The position numbers were made by a program, and so were the translations under genes. Positions 36,744-49,265 of a DNA stretch of 64,000 nucleotides are shown here, piece by piece. Positions within the stretch are counted from its first letter, which is position 1. The number at the start of each line of letters is the position of its first letter. Origin of the DNA: Plantago elongata (lineage: Eukaryota; Streptophyta; Magnoliopsida; Lamiales; Plantaginaceae); NCBI GenBank assembly GCA_036897095.1, contig JAYMSP010000082.1, forward strand, positions 26,396-90,395, written 5' to 3'. The notes beneath the pieces are model-generated. The model made no database searches. It was given only the letters and a program-made list of their open reading frames with translations, and was not told the DNA's origin.

Positions 36744-38717
36744 TCATAAAAGCTCTTCTTTTTTCAATGGTTTAGTTAAATAACCATCTACTCCAGCTTC
36801 CTTCGTCATGTTAATCTCATTCTCCCTTTTCATGAGCAGTTAAAGCTATTATTGGTATATGGACTCCAAACTTCCTCTCTGTTTCTCTTATTCTCCTTGT
36901 TGATTCGGTCCCATCCATCACTTGCATCTAACAAGTAAGCAAATGGGATAAGAAAATACGAAAATCAAGAAAAACTTGGTTAAATCAAGAACATGTGATC
37001 ATTACCTGGCAATCCATCAAGATACAGTCATAAGGTAGTGAATTGGTAGAAGTTCCATCATCATCAAGACCTTTGCAAACTAGTTCCCAAGCCTCTTCAC
37101 CATTTTCACATGAAGACACACTTGCACCAAGTTGGGTAGTGAACATCGTAGCTATCTTGCGACCAATAGAATCATCGTCAACCACTAGGAATTTCTTTCC
37201 TGCCAACGGTTTTCTGTTAGTTGGCTCCTCAACTTCTTCTATTTCGCATCTTTTATGTGCAGGGCTTGGTAGTGAAACTATTTCCTTCATGATTGATGGA
37301 CTCGCTTCACAAGAACAAGTATTTCGAGCATTGGCTAGCCGCGGTGACATAGGTTGTGACATTGTTGTGCGAAATGCGGGCAAAAGACTAATAGCTAGGT
37401 ACAAACGGGAGCCATGAAATGGCTTAGATATAACCAAGTCGGATGGAGATAGCTCACCGATACGTGATGAGTTATTGTCACCCACGCTTGAATTATCCAG
37501 CCAGACAACTGCATTACCACAGCTATTATCCAAATCCCCTAAATTCAGCCACAGCCCTACTAATATCACACAAAGGACCAGCTCGGATGTTAATAACAAT
37601 CAAAACAAATCCCAAAAAACCACCAGCACCGTTGGACTTCCTCTTAGATGCTAAAACACCATATGTTTCATCCTGAGCACTAAGAGGCAATTCCTTCAAA
37701 CGCTTACTAGACGCACTAGAAATGCACCCATCACTTCTTGAGTTTACATCATATTTACCTGAAGAGCTACATCGAGATATGCTTAACTTCTTCCTAAGTT
37801 TCTCAAGAGTTGGAGAAAGTTGTTCATGTTGTTTCACAATATGCACTTTTATCCCCAACCTTTCCATATAAGTTTGTATGATGTTGCTCCTTTTCGCACT
37901 TTGAATGAACAATATAACATGAGATCCTTCTGCTTTGGGGCTGCGATTACGAATAAGGGGGATTGTAAGCAGAGTCACTCATGACGTGGTTGCCTATAAC
38001 CTCAACATCAGCCCCTTTGTCATTCATTGTCACATCTGCCTCACAGGCACATAAGAACACGCTAAATCTGAAGAGACTTCCCTTATCACCCACTTCTTTG
38101 TCCACGATTCTTATTTCTCCACCCATTAGACGAACCTAAATCCAAATACATGCTTTAAATCAATATCATCAGGAAAGTACAAGGAGGGTACTCCAGGCAA
38201 GTTGAAATCACATTAAAAAATATGAGTATCCAAAAATATATTTAACATACCAGGGATTGAACAATTCCTAGCCCCAAACCAGTTCCTGCATGACCTTGGA
38301 CATAGTTATCAAAAACAAACTTCTTCTTCTCTTTTGGAATCCCTTTTCCCGTGTCATTCACCTCAAACACAAACTCCATGCAATTTGAATCTCTATCATC
38401 AGCTTTGCACAACACTTGAAACAGGCAACTTAGCAAGTTATTGCGATTTAAGGCAAGCATTTCCTTTTCAAATGTTGGTTTCCTAGCCGAAGCTCGAACC
38501 GCGGAACCCTCTTGCGTAAATTTTATAGCATTGCTCAGTAAATTGTACAAGATCTGCTTCAGCTTTCCTTGGTCACCTTTCACACGAGAATATTTTCTGA
38601 CAGTTCCATCAGGAGGATCAAAGATAACATCTACCCCTTTTTTCATACCAACTGGATGAAACAAATCAACCACATCTGCCACTAACTGCTCTATGTCAAA
38701 TTCTCCCTCATCAAGCT
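36744..38717 (-). pseudogene. CKI1-like hybrid histidine kinase remnant (frameshifted, N-terminus missing)
   Basis: Matches the C-terminal half of plant CKI1-type hybrid histidine kinases, which act in His-to-Asp phosphorelay. Exon-like blocks: 38717-38251, 38135-37006 and 36927-36744. The ATP-binding domain keeps its N box (ILYNLLSNAIKFT), EVNDTGKGIP and GTGLGLGIVQSL, but a short stretch between NYVQ and GTGLG seems lost. The receiver keeps FLVVDDDS, the phospho-acceptor Asp in CILMDCQ, and LTKPL. Two single-base frameshifts break it: near 37541 (AVAEFRG to GDLDNS) and near 36825 (LTAHEKGE to NEINMTKEAG), both at G runs. No sensor region, membrane segments or phosphoaccepting-His domain are found up to 40.9 kb. 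A sequencing or assembly error could explain the frameshifts but not the missing N-terminus. Confidence 0.8.
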
Positions 38718-40903
38718 AACATCAGCACTGTAAACGTCTACACGGGTTTTAGTAAAATCATAAAATAAAAGGCTTTCGAAATATAAATCACGATTTGAAG
38801 TATTGAACAAAATCATTGCTTGTATATGTAAGAGATATAGTTGAAGATATACCAGGAACATGATGAGACAGAGAGCTAGGCCGCATCACTACACACCAGT
38901 GCAGATCCATTTGAGTTCGCTAAATACAGACACAATCGACAAGAAGAGAAGCATCTCACTCAAGTTATTAAATACTAGTAGGCAAATCTTAAAGCATACC
39001 TAATTCTGCAATATCACTTACAACTCCTGCATTTACATCATTACATGGTGTTTTGGAGCTAAGGCATGTTTCACTAAAGAGCCTGTAAGAAATAAATACT
39101 CACCTGAAGTATGCAGTAGTTGGAACTGAAAGGGGAGGAAGCTTATGCAACTCAAAATATCTAAGCACAGTAGTAGGAGATCTAGACTTAAAGTACCCTG
39201 TAGCAGTCACAGAATCGGGAAGTTATACTGAGCTTTTTGCAAACAATAAGTAATTGTATCTATGTATACCCAAGAGAGTACCTCGCCGTAGTAGTTAACT
39301 GAATATCGTCTCCAAAAGCTATAAATATCAACCAAATTAACTTCTTTCCTTAATTATTGTTTATTAACATTAAAAAACTAAGGAAATTTCCAATGTTAAC
39401 CTGATTTAGAAAAAGGAATTGGCAAACATTAGTGATGAAAATTTACAGCATTTTGCCTTACCATGTGGAACAAATCTTTTGTCTGTATAGCGTTAATTAT
39501 TATTACAGGTCAGTTTAATTTTTTTCTTCTCTTGTAGATAAGCAGAAATTTAATGTGAGATGATCTCAAGGAATTTGAGTTTTCCATAAATATTCTGAGC
39601 GGGTAAGCATTTATATTTACAAGCAACTTTGACATGCGGATATATGGGTGATCTTTTTAACATGTTTAATTTTAATTCACGAAAATTAGACAGCTACACA
39701 CACCGAAATATGAAATATGGGATCGATCATGCATAATCATCAGAGATCCATAACAACTTTACTGAGGTAATTTCCACTTAGTTAATTGCTTACTTCAAGC
39801 CAAGAACTAAATAAGTAGATCCATTTCTTGTGAATAACACATGACCAAAAACTGTACGGGACCATTTTGAATCTTGTAATGCCTTTGAGGAAATTTGTCA
39901 AACATGTGGTGCTCAATGACAAAACTATAGATGAAGTAAATTGCAAACATGTAGGAGTGAAAGCTGAACTGAAATCTTACCTGAAAGACAATATCGGTTT
40001 GAAGATTCTGATTTGAGCAGAACATAGCCTTCCATAGTTTGAGATTGGAACTTTTTCACAATTAAAAAACTGCTTTCCATAAATCAGCTGGTACGAAGAG
40101 GATATATCATATCATATCATATTATATTATGGAGAAGATTTCGACCAATTCGGTAATAAAGAGATTGAATTTAGGAGGATCGACAGGAGCACATGGAGAA
40201 AGTATCGTATGCATCCGTTAAGGCAATGCATCAGCAAACTCTGATTCTGGGGAAACATTGCTGGAGGATGTGCTTCAGAGTACATAAGATTTGCACGCAT
40301 GAACGATTCTACGCATTAGCTGTGAAATAATTATTAGCATAACCGAAGAAACAATCAATATTTATCAACTACATTCCTGTCCTATTCCATGTACTCTATA
40401 TGTGTTGTTTACGCAGAAATGAAACTAATATATTAAGTTTCTTTAGTTGAGGATGAAATATACACACCAGTCAATTCATAAACGTGTTCAGTTTTATCAA
40501 GACATACAGGATTTCCCACAGGCACAGCAGCATGACTGAATGAGTTGGGATGATTCGTCATTAGATCAATGCCAATGAATCAAGGAAACAGAATTGTAAT
40601 ACTCACCAGGAGAAAAGTAATATATGCAATAGAATAGAAAGAAGAGCTAGTTATAAAAAATACAGTTCATCTGAAAGGAAATATATCAACAAGAGTTGAA
40701 GATGATTGTTTTTTATTGATAACAAGAAAACTCAGAAGAAATAATACAAGAAATCCTAAGTGGGTATCTTCAACAGACTTACTATATCATGGTACTTACA
40801 AGCAATTACAAGATACAATAGCTGAACAAGCTAAAACAACAAAAACAAGAGTTACTAACACATAAAGTGAATCATGTACTCAACACTTTTTCCTCATCTA
40901 ATC
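38718..40903. other. Intergenic region upstream of the kinase remnant
   Basis: I looked here for the missing sensor and His-phosphotransfer exons of the histidine kinase and found none. A minus-strand segment ending near 39981 (TTGTCTTTCAG before GTAAGATT) looks like an exon edge but encodes nothing recognisable. The right end holds the 3' UTR of the PPR gene. Confidence 0.45.
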
Positions 40904-42700
40904 TCAGCTATCTGAGAACTTAATCTTCTCAACTAATTTATCGAAAACATGTGGCTTACCTGACTCTGTAAAAGCAGCAGCTAATCTCTTAACATTAAGC
41001 TGGTCCACCCTCATTCCCTTATCTACCATTTCTTCAAAATACTTACATGCCTCACTAGATCTTCCCAGCCTTAGAAGGCTCCCAATGGTAACACTATAAG
41101 CGTTCTCATCGGGACAGCATCCTCTCCTCATTATTTCCTCCCAAACCTGATATGCCATTTCATAATTTTTCACGACGAAAAAGGAATTCATCATCATGTT
41201 AAATGTCTGAATGGTTGGCTGGACATCATTCTGGATCATCCTCTTGTATACTTTAAAAGCCTCGTCTGGCTCTGGCTTGCGCTTATTTACCATCAGCTTG
41301 ATCAAATCATTATAAATCTGTATATCAAACGGTGATCCTTTCTTCCTCATATCATCTATTAAATGGAAACCCTCGTCCATCATATTTTCCTTCCCGAAAC
41401 CCATTACTAAACAAGTGTATAAAGCAGCATCTGGCTCACATCCGGAATTAAGCATATCATCAACATAATCAATAGCTATATCCATATAACGATGCTTGCA
41501 TAGATACTCGATCAGAATTGTATAGCTTTTAACATTAGGCGAGGGGCCCTTAGCTTTCATCACCTCAACTAACTTAATCGCTTCAGACCTTTTTTTACTC
41601 CTCAACAATCCATCAAGCATAATGTTATGAGCAACAATGTCAGGCTTAAACCCACTATCAATCATCCCATTCCAAGTCCTCCCAGCTCCCATCACATTCT
41701 TCACCTTACACCAACCATTCAGCAAAACTATGTAGGTTTGCAAATTTGGAGTGAACCTATCCCCCAACTTATCAAACAACACTTGAGCTTCTTTCACAAG
41801 CTTCTCCTTCCCTAACGCATCTAGCAGGTGATTAAATGTGTCGACACCAGCCTCAAACTTATGTTTCCTCATCAAATCAAACATCAGAACAGCCCTTTTT
41901 CTCTCTTTTGCGGCTCCAAACGTTCTAATACAGATATCAAAAGTCTCCAATGTAAGCAAGCCCTTTTCTCCCATTTCATCAATAACTGACACCATAGTCT
42001 GAAACTGCTTATTCTTCCCAAGAACATCCATCATCTTGTTGTACGTCCTCGAATCATGTTCAAAACCCGGCCTCCCACCCGCCCAGTAAAAGAATCGAAA
42101 TGCCGGCTTATGGGCATACCTAAACCTCTCTAAAACCAGCAACACCAGCTCACAACTCAAATCAATCTCACATTCATCTAAAACCACTTCCAAGCCTTCC
42201 ATCTTCCTATCCAAAACAAACCTTTCATCAATCAATCTACACACCCTACCCAACTCCACTAAATCAACTCCGCATTTCACACCGCCACCACTCTCAACAT
42301 CAGAATCAGCCCCCACTGTACCAACATTACTGTAAAACCTAGTGTTACAAACAGAACAATTCAACAAACAGGTGGTGTGCATCACCAAATTCCGACACCC
42401 ATGAAGCCTGACTAACTGCAAGCTTTCTTGAAAAGCACTGAACGAAGAGGCGTATGGCAATACAGACGGAACTTGACAGTAACTACGATAACAGCTACCA
42501 TGATAAGAAGAATTAAGCAAAAAACACATGGGCAAAGAGCTACCGTGAACTTGCTGGGTTCCTTGAAACCCTCCTCCTCTTCCCATCGCTGACGTTCTTT
42601 GTCCGTGGGTGGGCGCATATAACCGGGAATATTGGTTGAATGATCCGCCATTGGAGAGTGGTGATGGTTTTCTTAAAGCTTTTGCTATGAAAATGTGCAT
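40904..42700 (-). CDS. P-class pentatricopeptide repeat protein, probably mitochondrial
   Basis: Intronless gene for an RNA-binding organelle protein made of tandem 35-residue PPR motifs, expected to stabilise, process or translate specific organelle transcripts. The longest frame has 598 residues. The helical repeats run from about residue 215 to about 580 (for example FDTFNHLLDALGKEKLVKEA and VAHNIMLDGLLRSKKRSEA), about ten P-type motifs, with no E or DYW tail. The family resembles At3g62470-type proteins. The start is uncertain: the first ATG is at 42700, but residues 1-106 overlap another ORF (42412-42651). Met107 (42382), which opens a Cys/Arg-rich RFYSNVG presequence typical of mitochondrial targeting, is an attractive alternative start. 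Confidence 0.88.
   Translation of the reverse strand: MHIFIAKALRKPSPLSNGGSFNQYSRLYAPTHGQRTSAMGRGGGFQGTQQVHGSSLPMCFLLNSSYHGSCYRSYCQVPSVLPYASSFSAFQESLQLVRLHGCRNLVMHTTCLLNCSVCNTRFYSNVGTVGADSDVESGGGVKCGVDLVELGRVCRLIDERFVLDRKMEGLEVVLDECEIDLSCELVLLVLERFRYAHKPAFRFFYWAGGRPGFEHDSRTYNKMMDVLGKNKQFQTMVSVIDEMGEKGLLTLETFDICIRTFGAAKERKRAVLMFDLMRKHKFEAGVDTFNHLLDALGKEKLVKEAQVLFDKLGDRFTPNLQTYIVLLNGWCKVKNVMGAGRTWNGMIDSGFKPDIVAHNIMLDGLLRSKKRSEAIKLVEVMKAKGPSPNVKSYTILIEYLCKHRYMDIAIDYVDDMLNSGCEPDAALYTCLVMGFGKENMMDEGFHLIDDMRKKGSPFDIQIYNDLIKLMVNKRKPEPDEAFKVYKRMIQNDVQPTIQTFNMMMNSFFVVKNYEMAYQVWEEIMRRGCCPDENAYSVTIGSLLRLGRSSEACKYFEEMVDKGMRVDQLNVKRLAAAFTESGKPHVFDKLVEKIKFSDS
42412..42651 (-). CDS. Overlapping 79-codon ORF for a putative small single-pass membrane protein
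   Basis: In a different frame within the 5' end of the PPR ORF. Its first 35 residues are hydrophilic (PGYMRPPTDKERQRWEEEEG) and are followed by a well-formed membrane segment (FTVALCPCVFCLILLIMVAV continuing to about residue 60) and a short basic tail. Its stop at 42412 is 27 bases before the PPR Met107 codon. The composition looks like a real protein rather than a shadow frame, in contrast to the PPR frame there, which has no PPR pattern. It may be a separate cistron on the same transcript or an upstream ORF. I recognise no family name with confidence. Confidence 0.5.
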   Translation of the reverse strand: MADHSTNIPGYMRPPTDKERQRWEEEEGFKEPSKFTVALCPCVFCLILLIMVAVIVVTVKFRLYCHTPLRSVLFKKACS

Positions 42701-43896
42701 ATAAACTGGATCAGAAAAACAATTATAGACGTAGTGATCTGAGTGGTTTTGGTAGTTGGTGACAGGTCACTGGTTCTGTCATCTGTGGAGTGCGTTACAA
42801 AGAACATGGATATGATAGAATAACCGATTTGGGCTTCTTTTCTTCTTTCTCCTTTTGCAAATTTGGGCTTCTCATCTCAACTTGGTACTTGCTAGACGAC
42901 TAGAGTCATTGGACTTGGGCTGCACTCTGACTTTAATCACATTCCGTAACTAAGGAGATTCGATATTTTTCGATTCGCGAACTAAGCACGTGTAGTTCTT
43001 GAATTATGGATCTCTAATGAAAAATAGAGGAATTTAGAAACGCAAATAAGGTGCAGAAGACGAGCCGGAAGGTTGAGTAGTTAGTATTTATCTGCATTAC
43101 ATGATTTGATGCTAAAATTACACATATAATTAGTAGTACAATTTTGTATATTTGTATGAAAAAGTTTTAAAATATGCTAATTGAAGCAAAGTGGATCTAA
43201 AATTTTAAACTTGTGCAACCATGTAAAGTAAGGTTGTGTTCTCTTCAACTGAAACTCAATGCAGTTCAGTTCAGTCGGTTTAGTTATAATTTATACCTTA
43301 ATTACTTCAGTTCAGTTCAGTAAATTTCAGTTGAAGAGAATACCGTCTAAATGAGAGGTATGGATCTAATTCCGGAACCATATATTAATGGAGCAATAAC
43401 ATCAAGGCGTTAGAAATTATTACAGGTGTGGCTACTGGTTACCATCTGCAATGGCAGCAAATAAACTCGTATTAAACCAATAAAGAGACCGACTAACTTA
43501 GTTTAAACAAGCAAAACCATAGTACATGACATTCGCCTTTAGGACCAAACCACACTCATTTATATTGATATCTCAATTCTCAACCGAAGGTTTGTTGGCA
43601 CAGTAATTTCTTAACAAGTTTGCCCAAGCCATTTCTCTGAAATTAATTCACTTGCATTCAAAGATTTCTGTTACAATGTATGGGCCAGAACAATTTCTGG
43701 TTGTCTTTCATTTTCCACAAAAGATGACACAAAGTGTAGTGCCATGTCCTCATCCCTTCTATACATTCTCTGTATGGGTAAACTAACATCCCTTTTCCTT
43801 TTTTTTCTTTGCAACTATCACTACTAAAACAAAAGGAGAAAATAAAAAATGAAAAAATATACATTTTCAGATAGTCAGGCACACATGATGGTCTGA
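42701..43896. other. Intergenic region between PPR and RING-CH genes
   Basis: Contains the PPR promoter at the left, a palindromic MITE (43239-43340) and the 3' UTR of the RING-CH gene at the right. No other coding region supported. Confidence 0.55.
43239..43340. mobile_element. Palindromic MITE, TTCTCTTCAACTGAA family, copy 2
   Basis: 102 bp. Left end TTCTCTTCAACTGAAA and right end TTTCAGTTGAAGAGAA are perfect 16-base inverted copies, with a GTTCAGTTCAGT-rich interior. Best-preserved of three copies in the window. Confidence 0.85.
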
Positions 43897-46800
43897 CTAG
43901 TGACGCCTATCGACTTCACGAGGCCGCTCTTCATCTTCCTCGTCATCCTCTTCATCGCTCGATAAATCGACATTAGGATTCTGGCACGAGATTTGTAAAA
44001 AATCGAACAATTAATGACAGTTCAACTAGCTGTTTGCTACTTCATGTAAAAAAAAAAATCGAATAATTAACTCAAAGAAGACCTTGTGAAATTACCTGAT
44101 ATTGACGCTTAATTCTGAAATGTATTGCATCAGTAATCCGAATTAGTATGTACATTGGCACAATAACTCCACTAGCCTTGGCTATAAGTATCTGCAAGAG
44201 TGTTTGAAATGTTACAATTTGAACAAATCTTACACACATTAGAGGCTTAGAGCTAGCTGACTGTAAAAATTAGATGAACTTACAGTAATTAGTGAAAAGG
44301 GGTAATCTTCTGGTGCCCCATTCATAACAGCAAACATATGTCTCAGCAGAAGCAGAGCAGTAAACTGCGAATTTCAGAAATTCAAGGTAAATATATGTAA
44401 CCAACACAGAACACTACTATGATCAGCATATCACCTAAAATATTGAACTTAAACGTAAAAAAATATAATCTAATAATTCACAATACGTGGTCACACTAAT
44501 CTATATAATGTGTACGTGTTAGGTTTAAGATAGTTGGAAATTGGTCGGCTCATCCATTAGAACAGCCACTAAATTACAATTAGCAGGCACACTATCAATA
44601 TCATCAAGTTCTAATAATTCAACTTCCAACTGTCTAGGATTATAACGTGTTGACCTATACTATGACCAAGTAATTGAAAAGAAAATTAGGATTAGATATA
44701 AAACAATGACTTACGATTGTAGCCACTGATCTGCAACGTGAACCGCTCCTTTCAGCAGCTAATGCGCTTTCTAGATTTCTTATTCGGAGTTCTTCCAAAT
44801 CCGCTTCATCTATCTCACTTCTTGGAGTTACCCTATTCAAGACCAACACATGAAAGAAATTAGGTAAAATATAAAATATTGTATATTAATGAAAATTTCA
44901 TGTATAAATACAATACCCAAGGATATTTCAATCAAATTACGTTCAAATAAGATATTTTAATCAGTTGACCGGACGAATTAGCTTGTATTATCCACATTTC
45001 CATGAATGAATGCAATGGAATTTTAAAGAAATTCAAAACTCCACAATTGAACCAACCCATAACCATTTTAGCATACTAGATTTAACAAATCTTTATCCGA
45101 GTAACTTAGTTTTATATGAGTACGATAGTGATTCAGCATAGTTGATTAAACACAATTTACTTTAGAAATTGATTTTTTTTAAGGTTAAATTGTTTGTCAA
45201 ACAGTTTATAGCTACCACCTACCTATTTACTTCAAATGTTAAAACTACGTAATATTTTGATCAGTACATGGATGTGACATATAAACAAATAAAAGAAAAG
45301 AGTTACTCTTTTTCTATTTTTGTCAAGTATCATTATGACTTAAGCAAAGGGAGATGGCAAATTATATTGGTTCTCGTTGCTCAGTTCATGGTATTTTCTC
45401 TATAAAGACAAAGCCACGAAACATATTTTACTATATATTGCAAGAGAACTAGAATGTTGGATCGTTTTTTGTAGACTATAATGAAGTAATTAAGGCCCGT
45501 GATTAGCAAGAAACAAAAACTATGTTGCAAATCTTGAATGTTATCTTATCTTAAGATAGATGCACGACAAATTGAGAAAACAAGAGAATGTGGCAATTGG
45601 CAGACATGTAGTATGTAATCATCACCAATAGTGCCGGTGCAATTTAAAAAATAGCATAAAGTTTCGTTTTCGGAAATGAACGTTGTATACTTATTAAAGT
45701 CGTCAAGAGAATCAGCTAAATGGGAATATTGTAGTAAGAGCTTAGTTAAAAATATTAAATTAAGGATGTGGAACTGGAATATACCTTATTGTTACTGTTG
45801 TATTGATCGGCTCAGCTACCTTCTTGGGTGGACACGTGTACCCAGGTTCGAATTTCTGCAATAATTTGTTGACATTTTAAAATTAGTAGCTTTTCCTTTT
45901 ACATTTGAAACTGTATCTCCCATCTTTGAAAAGATGCTGCAAAGTTTAAATAAAGTAGCGTAGCTTGAAATTATTGTCAAACTTGTATGGAACTCAAGCA
46001 ATGTATGGATGGTACTATGACCAAATTTAGTAACGTTCATGTAACTATTTCTCACAACAATAGATGACCAAACTGTTAAGCATGGTGGGTAATTAATTTA
46101 TTTCCAACGACGAACTGTATTAGCATTTAGCAACAAATTAAGGTACAAGTGTACAACTAACTGTCACTTTACTCAATAGACGTGCAGTTTAACCACATTT
46201 GAGCGGTTCTTCCACACCAACGTTTCGTGTGAATAAATCAAAGGAAATGGTTATTGTGGTTCAAACAAATCAATTTCTTCAATTAAAAGATCACGAGTTT
46301 AATTTATATGTGAATAGTATATAACTAATTTCGTGTATATAGTATTTATGGGAATTTAAAGGGTAAAATACAATTGACAGGAAGAAAGTCAGTTAAAGTC
46401 AATAAGTTGATAGAAACAAAATTAATATTCAAAGTCCAAACTCTCTACGTTTACTGCATTTATTACTTGCATAACAAACTACTCTTCAATTAATTAACGT
46501 TTTCGGGTTTGAACATAGTAGAGTTGGAAAAAATTATAGAATAGGTACTCCGAAAAAGAGTACGTTATTATTCGGTCGAATTAGTCTCACGTATCGAATG
46601 ATACCAAAATTACATGAAAACATTAACTTGAAAATACTTGGATAAGGAAATACAGTATTTACTTTAGAAGAGGGAAATAAATGAACAGGAGTTTAATTTT
46701 CAATTAGAAGACCCAAAGCTTGAAGGCAAAATGAAAAACGTTTTCTGGTTGAACAGAATAAAGAGAACTTACTTCTTAAACAGGCAAAGAGGAAATACTA

Positions 46801-47279
46801 CACGTTAGCTACGAAAGAGGAAGAAGAAGAAAAAAGGAATACTGAAGTTTCCAGAAGAAGAAAATTGGAATAATCATCAACGAAAGCAAAAGAAAAAAGG
46901 TACTCAAACGATGATCAGAAAAAAAGTTCGTACCTGTAAGCAAAGTTCACAAACTGTATTCCCCTTTTCATCACACCACCTCTGTATACAATCCCTGTGT
47001 GCAAACTGTAAGCAACCAATCAAACAGTTCTGTTAAATAAATTTTGTTTAATCAAACATGAAAATCGAAAAAAAAAAGCTTGAAAAAACATCAGAAATTA
47101 ACGAAGAAGAAGAATTTTAACTTTTAGGAAACAACAAAACTTGCCTTAACAGTGCCGGAACAGGCGCAAGGGGCCTCTAAATTCTTACAGCTTTCGAGTT
47201 CCTCCTCATGGCAAATTCTGCAGATACTGAGTGAAGAAGATGATCGTAAGTTATCGATGAACAAAACAACGTCGCTCAT
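43897..47279 (-). CDS. RING-CH (RINGv, MARCH-like) membrane E3 ubiquitin ligase
   Basis: Membrane-bound ubiquitin ligase that uses a RINGv domain to recruit E2 and target membrane proteins. Seven exons: 47279-47145, 47005-46934, 45855-45785, 44832-44715, 44364-44284, 44191-44096 and 43980-43897, 218 residues, phases all consistent. The zinc ligands fit the C4HC3 RING-CH pattern exactly: C20-x2-C23-x14-C38-x-C40-x7-H48-x2-C51-x12-C64-x2-C67, with Trp55 in CIQRWCD. After a Pro-rich linker (YTCPPKK) come two probable membrane segments, in exon 5 ([12 protein letters not shown]) and exon 6 ([12 protein letters not shown]), and an acidic tail ([12 protein letters not shown]). Intron 1 has a GC donor (AAG/GCAAGT). 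Plant family members are largely uncharacterised; the substrate is unknown. Confidence 0.9.
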
Positions 47280-49265
47280 GCTTGTTTTCTTGTTATTTCC
47301 GGCTGATTTTGTTGTAGCTTTTTTGGAGGAATGGATATTTTGTCTGCGTGACTCTCTCTCAATGGCTATCGCTCTGTTTTAGGACTCTGTGTTCTGTTTT
47401 CCAATTGGGCTTGACAGTTTTAAATGGAATTTGAGGACTCGAATTTCCGAAACTGCCCTTGTCGTAGTGGAAGCCATTAATTCGTCCCCACTTGTATATG
47501 GCGATGAAAGTTAAGCAATGCCACTTCGCTACGCGCTAATTTACATGCCGGATTTCATGAGCTAATTAATTATTAGTTGTGTAAATCATTTTCTCCTCTC
47601 AATTTTTTTCATTAAGTATTCAGCAGACGGTAGTATGAGAGACGTTAAAAATACTAAAAGAAGATTTCAGTTATATCATAAAATATTATAATTTATTAAG
47701 AGCGTTGAAGATATACATATACATATTAATATAAAATATACACTTATAAAATATTATATAGATTGTTTAAAATAGTATATATACATAAAATTTAATTTCA
47801 TCTCTCAAATTTCTCACTAATACATATATCTTTAAAGACTTTTGTGTTGATCTTCAGAAAAATACAACTTCTTGTTTTTTGTACATTGGATAATATCATT
47901 TTACATAATAACCCGTAAGAAAATTTTTTAAAAAAAGGCCCCATGTAGGATAAGCTCGAACTCAAAAGGTTATTTGTGCACGTGATAACGAAAATGCTTT
48001 CATATTTTTAAACTAATGAACTAACCATTTTAAGATTTTGATAACGAGGTGCAGTCAAGTTGATAAGTCACTCCCTCCCCAACTAATAAGTTGGGGTTTG
48101 AGTCACCTTTAGTCGTTTACAAAAGGAAAACATTTTAAGATTTTATGTATTTAAGACAATATTTGCACGAAAAGCTCACAAAGACCAAAAGATGCTTTCG
48201 TACATGAACATTCCACACCGGATTAATTGAAAGTACAACATCTACATCTTTTATGGGGGGTAAGAGATCACCCAATATTATAATATGTCGAGGCATTCAT
48301 CGGGTTAATCAATACGTTAATTTTTGTTATTTTTAAGTTATGGAATGATAAATAATACTTTAATGTATCTAATCCTTTTATAATTATGTTTTGTGAAGGA
48401 TAAATCATATACATGTGTGTTTAAATCATTTTTCTAGAAGTGGGAAAACCGGAAAAGTATGGAATGATCCAATTATGTTTAAAAATTTCGATGAAAAGTG
48501 ATGTAGCAAATGGAATTCTCAACGACATTTTAGGAGGTGAGCGTCATACAATTTAAATGCCTATTTAAATAAAGATAATTTTAAATTATATTAAAATTTA
48601 AAGCTGTTTTCATCCAAATGAATATTTGAATTATATGTCACTCACACCCTAATTTTCATTATAGTTTCAGCTTTTCCAGTTTTGAATGATATTTGCGTAC
48701 TCTCTGGTTCTGCTAATAATGAATTTATTTCCTGGTCTGAATATTGACCTTTTTGAGATATAGTAGCTTTGTATTCGTGAGACTAGAATGTGTGAGTTGT
48801 ATGATTGACAATTAATGGCTTAAACAATACCAGAAATTTGAATTTTGTGGGCCCCATTCGAATGATCGAATTCGGCAGCGCGCCCTCACCGCCTGACGTT
48901 CCAGGGCAACGCCCTAGTCTACACTCTACAACCAAGATTCTGTGGTGGCCCACTCTAAACAGGAAAAGTCTACTTCATTTTCATTTTAAGTTGGATAGGA
49001 GGGTATATTTGTAATCGTATATGAAAATAATTTAAGGTTTTAATCAAATGAAATATTTTATTTAGGTTCAGATAAACTGCTTCTTCATATAAAAATCAAT
49101 ATTTAAGGACTATGTTTCTTCTGGAATAATAGAGCAATGCAATAATGTTTTGAAATTTATAAACAAATATGCATATTATGGAATCATAATTGATATCTAA
49201 TGGGACATTATGTTGTAAATTAAACGGCTGAAGAAAAAAAAAGATCGTAATTTGTAAGGTAGTAA
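47280..49265. other. Intergenic region upstream of the RING-CH gene
   Basis: Promoter of the RING-CH gene at the left end. The ORF at 47152-47382 is antisense to exon 1. A GC-richer patch at about 48850-48960 carries no recognisable gene. Confidence 0.5.

Noticed and set aside
39807-40025. Possible upstream exon of the histidine kinase
   Set aside because: Has an exon-like edge (TTTCAG before GTAAGA), but the peptide shows no resemblance to the sensor or His-phosphotransfer domain.
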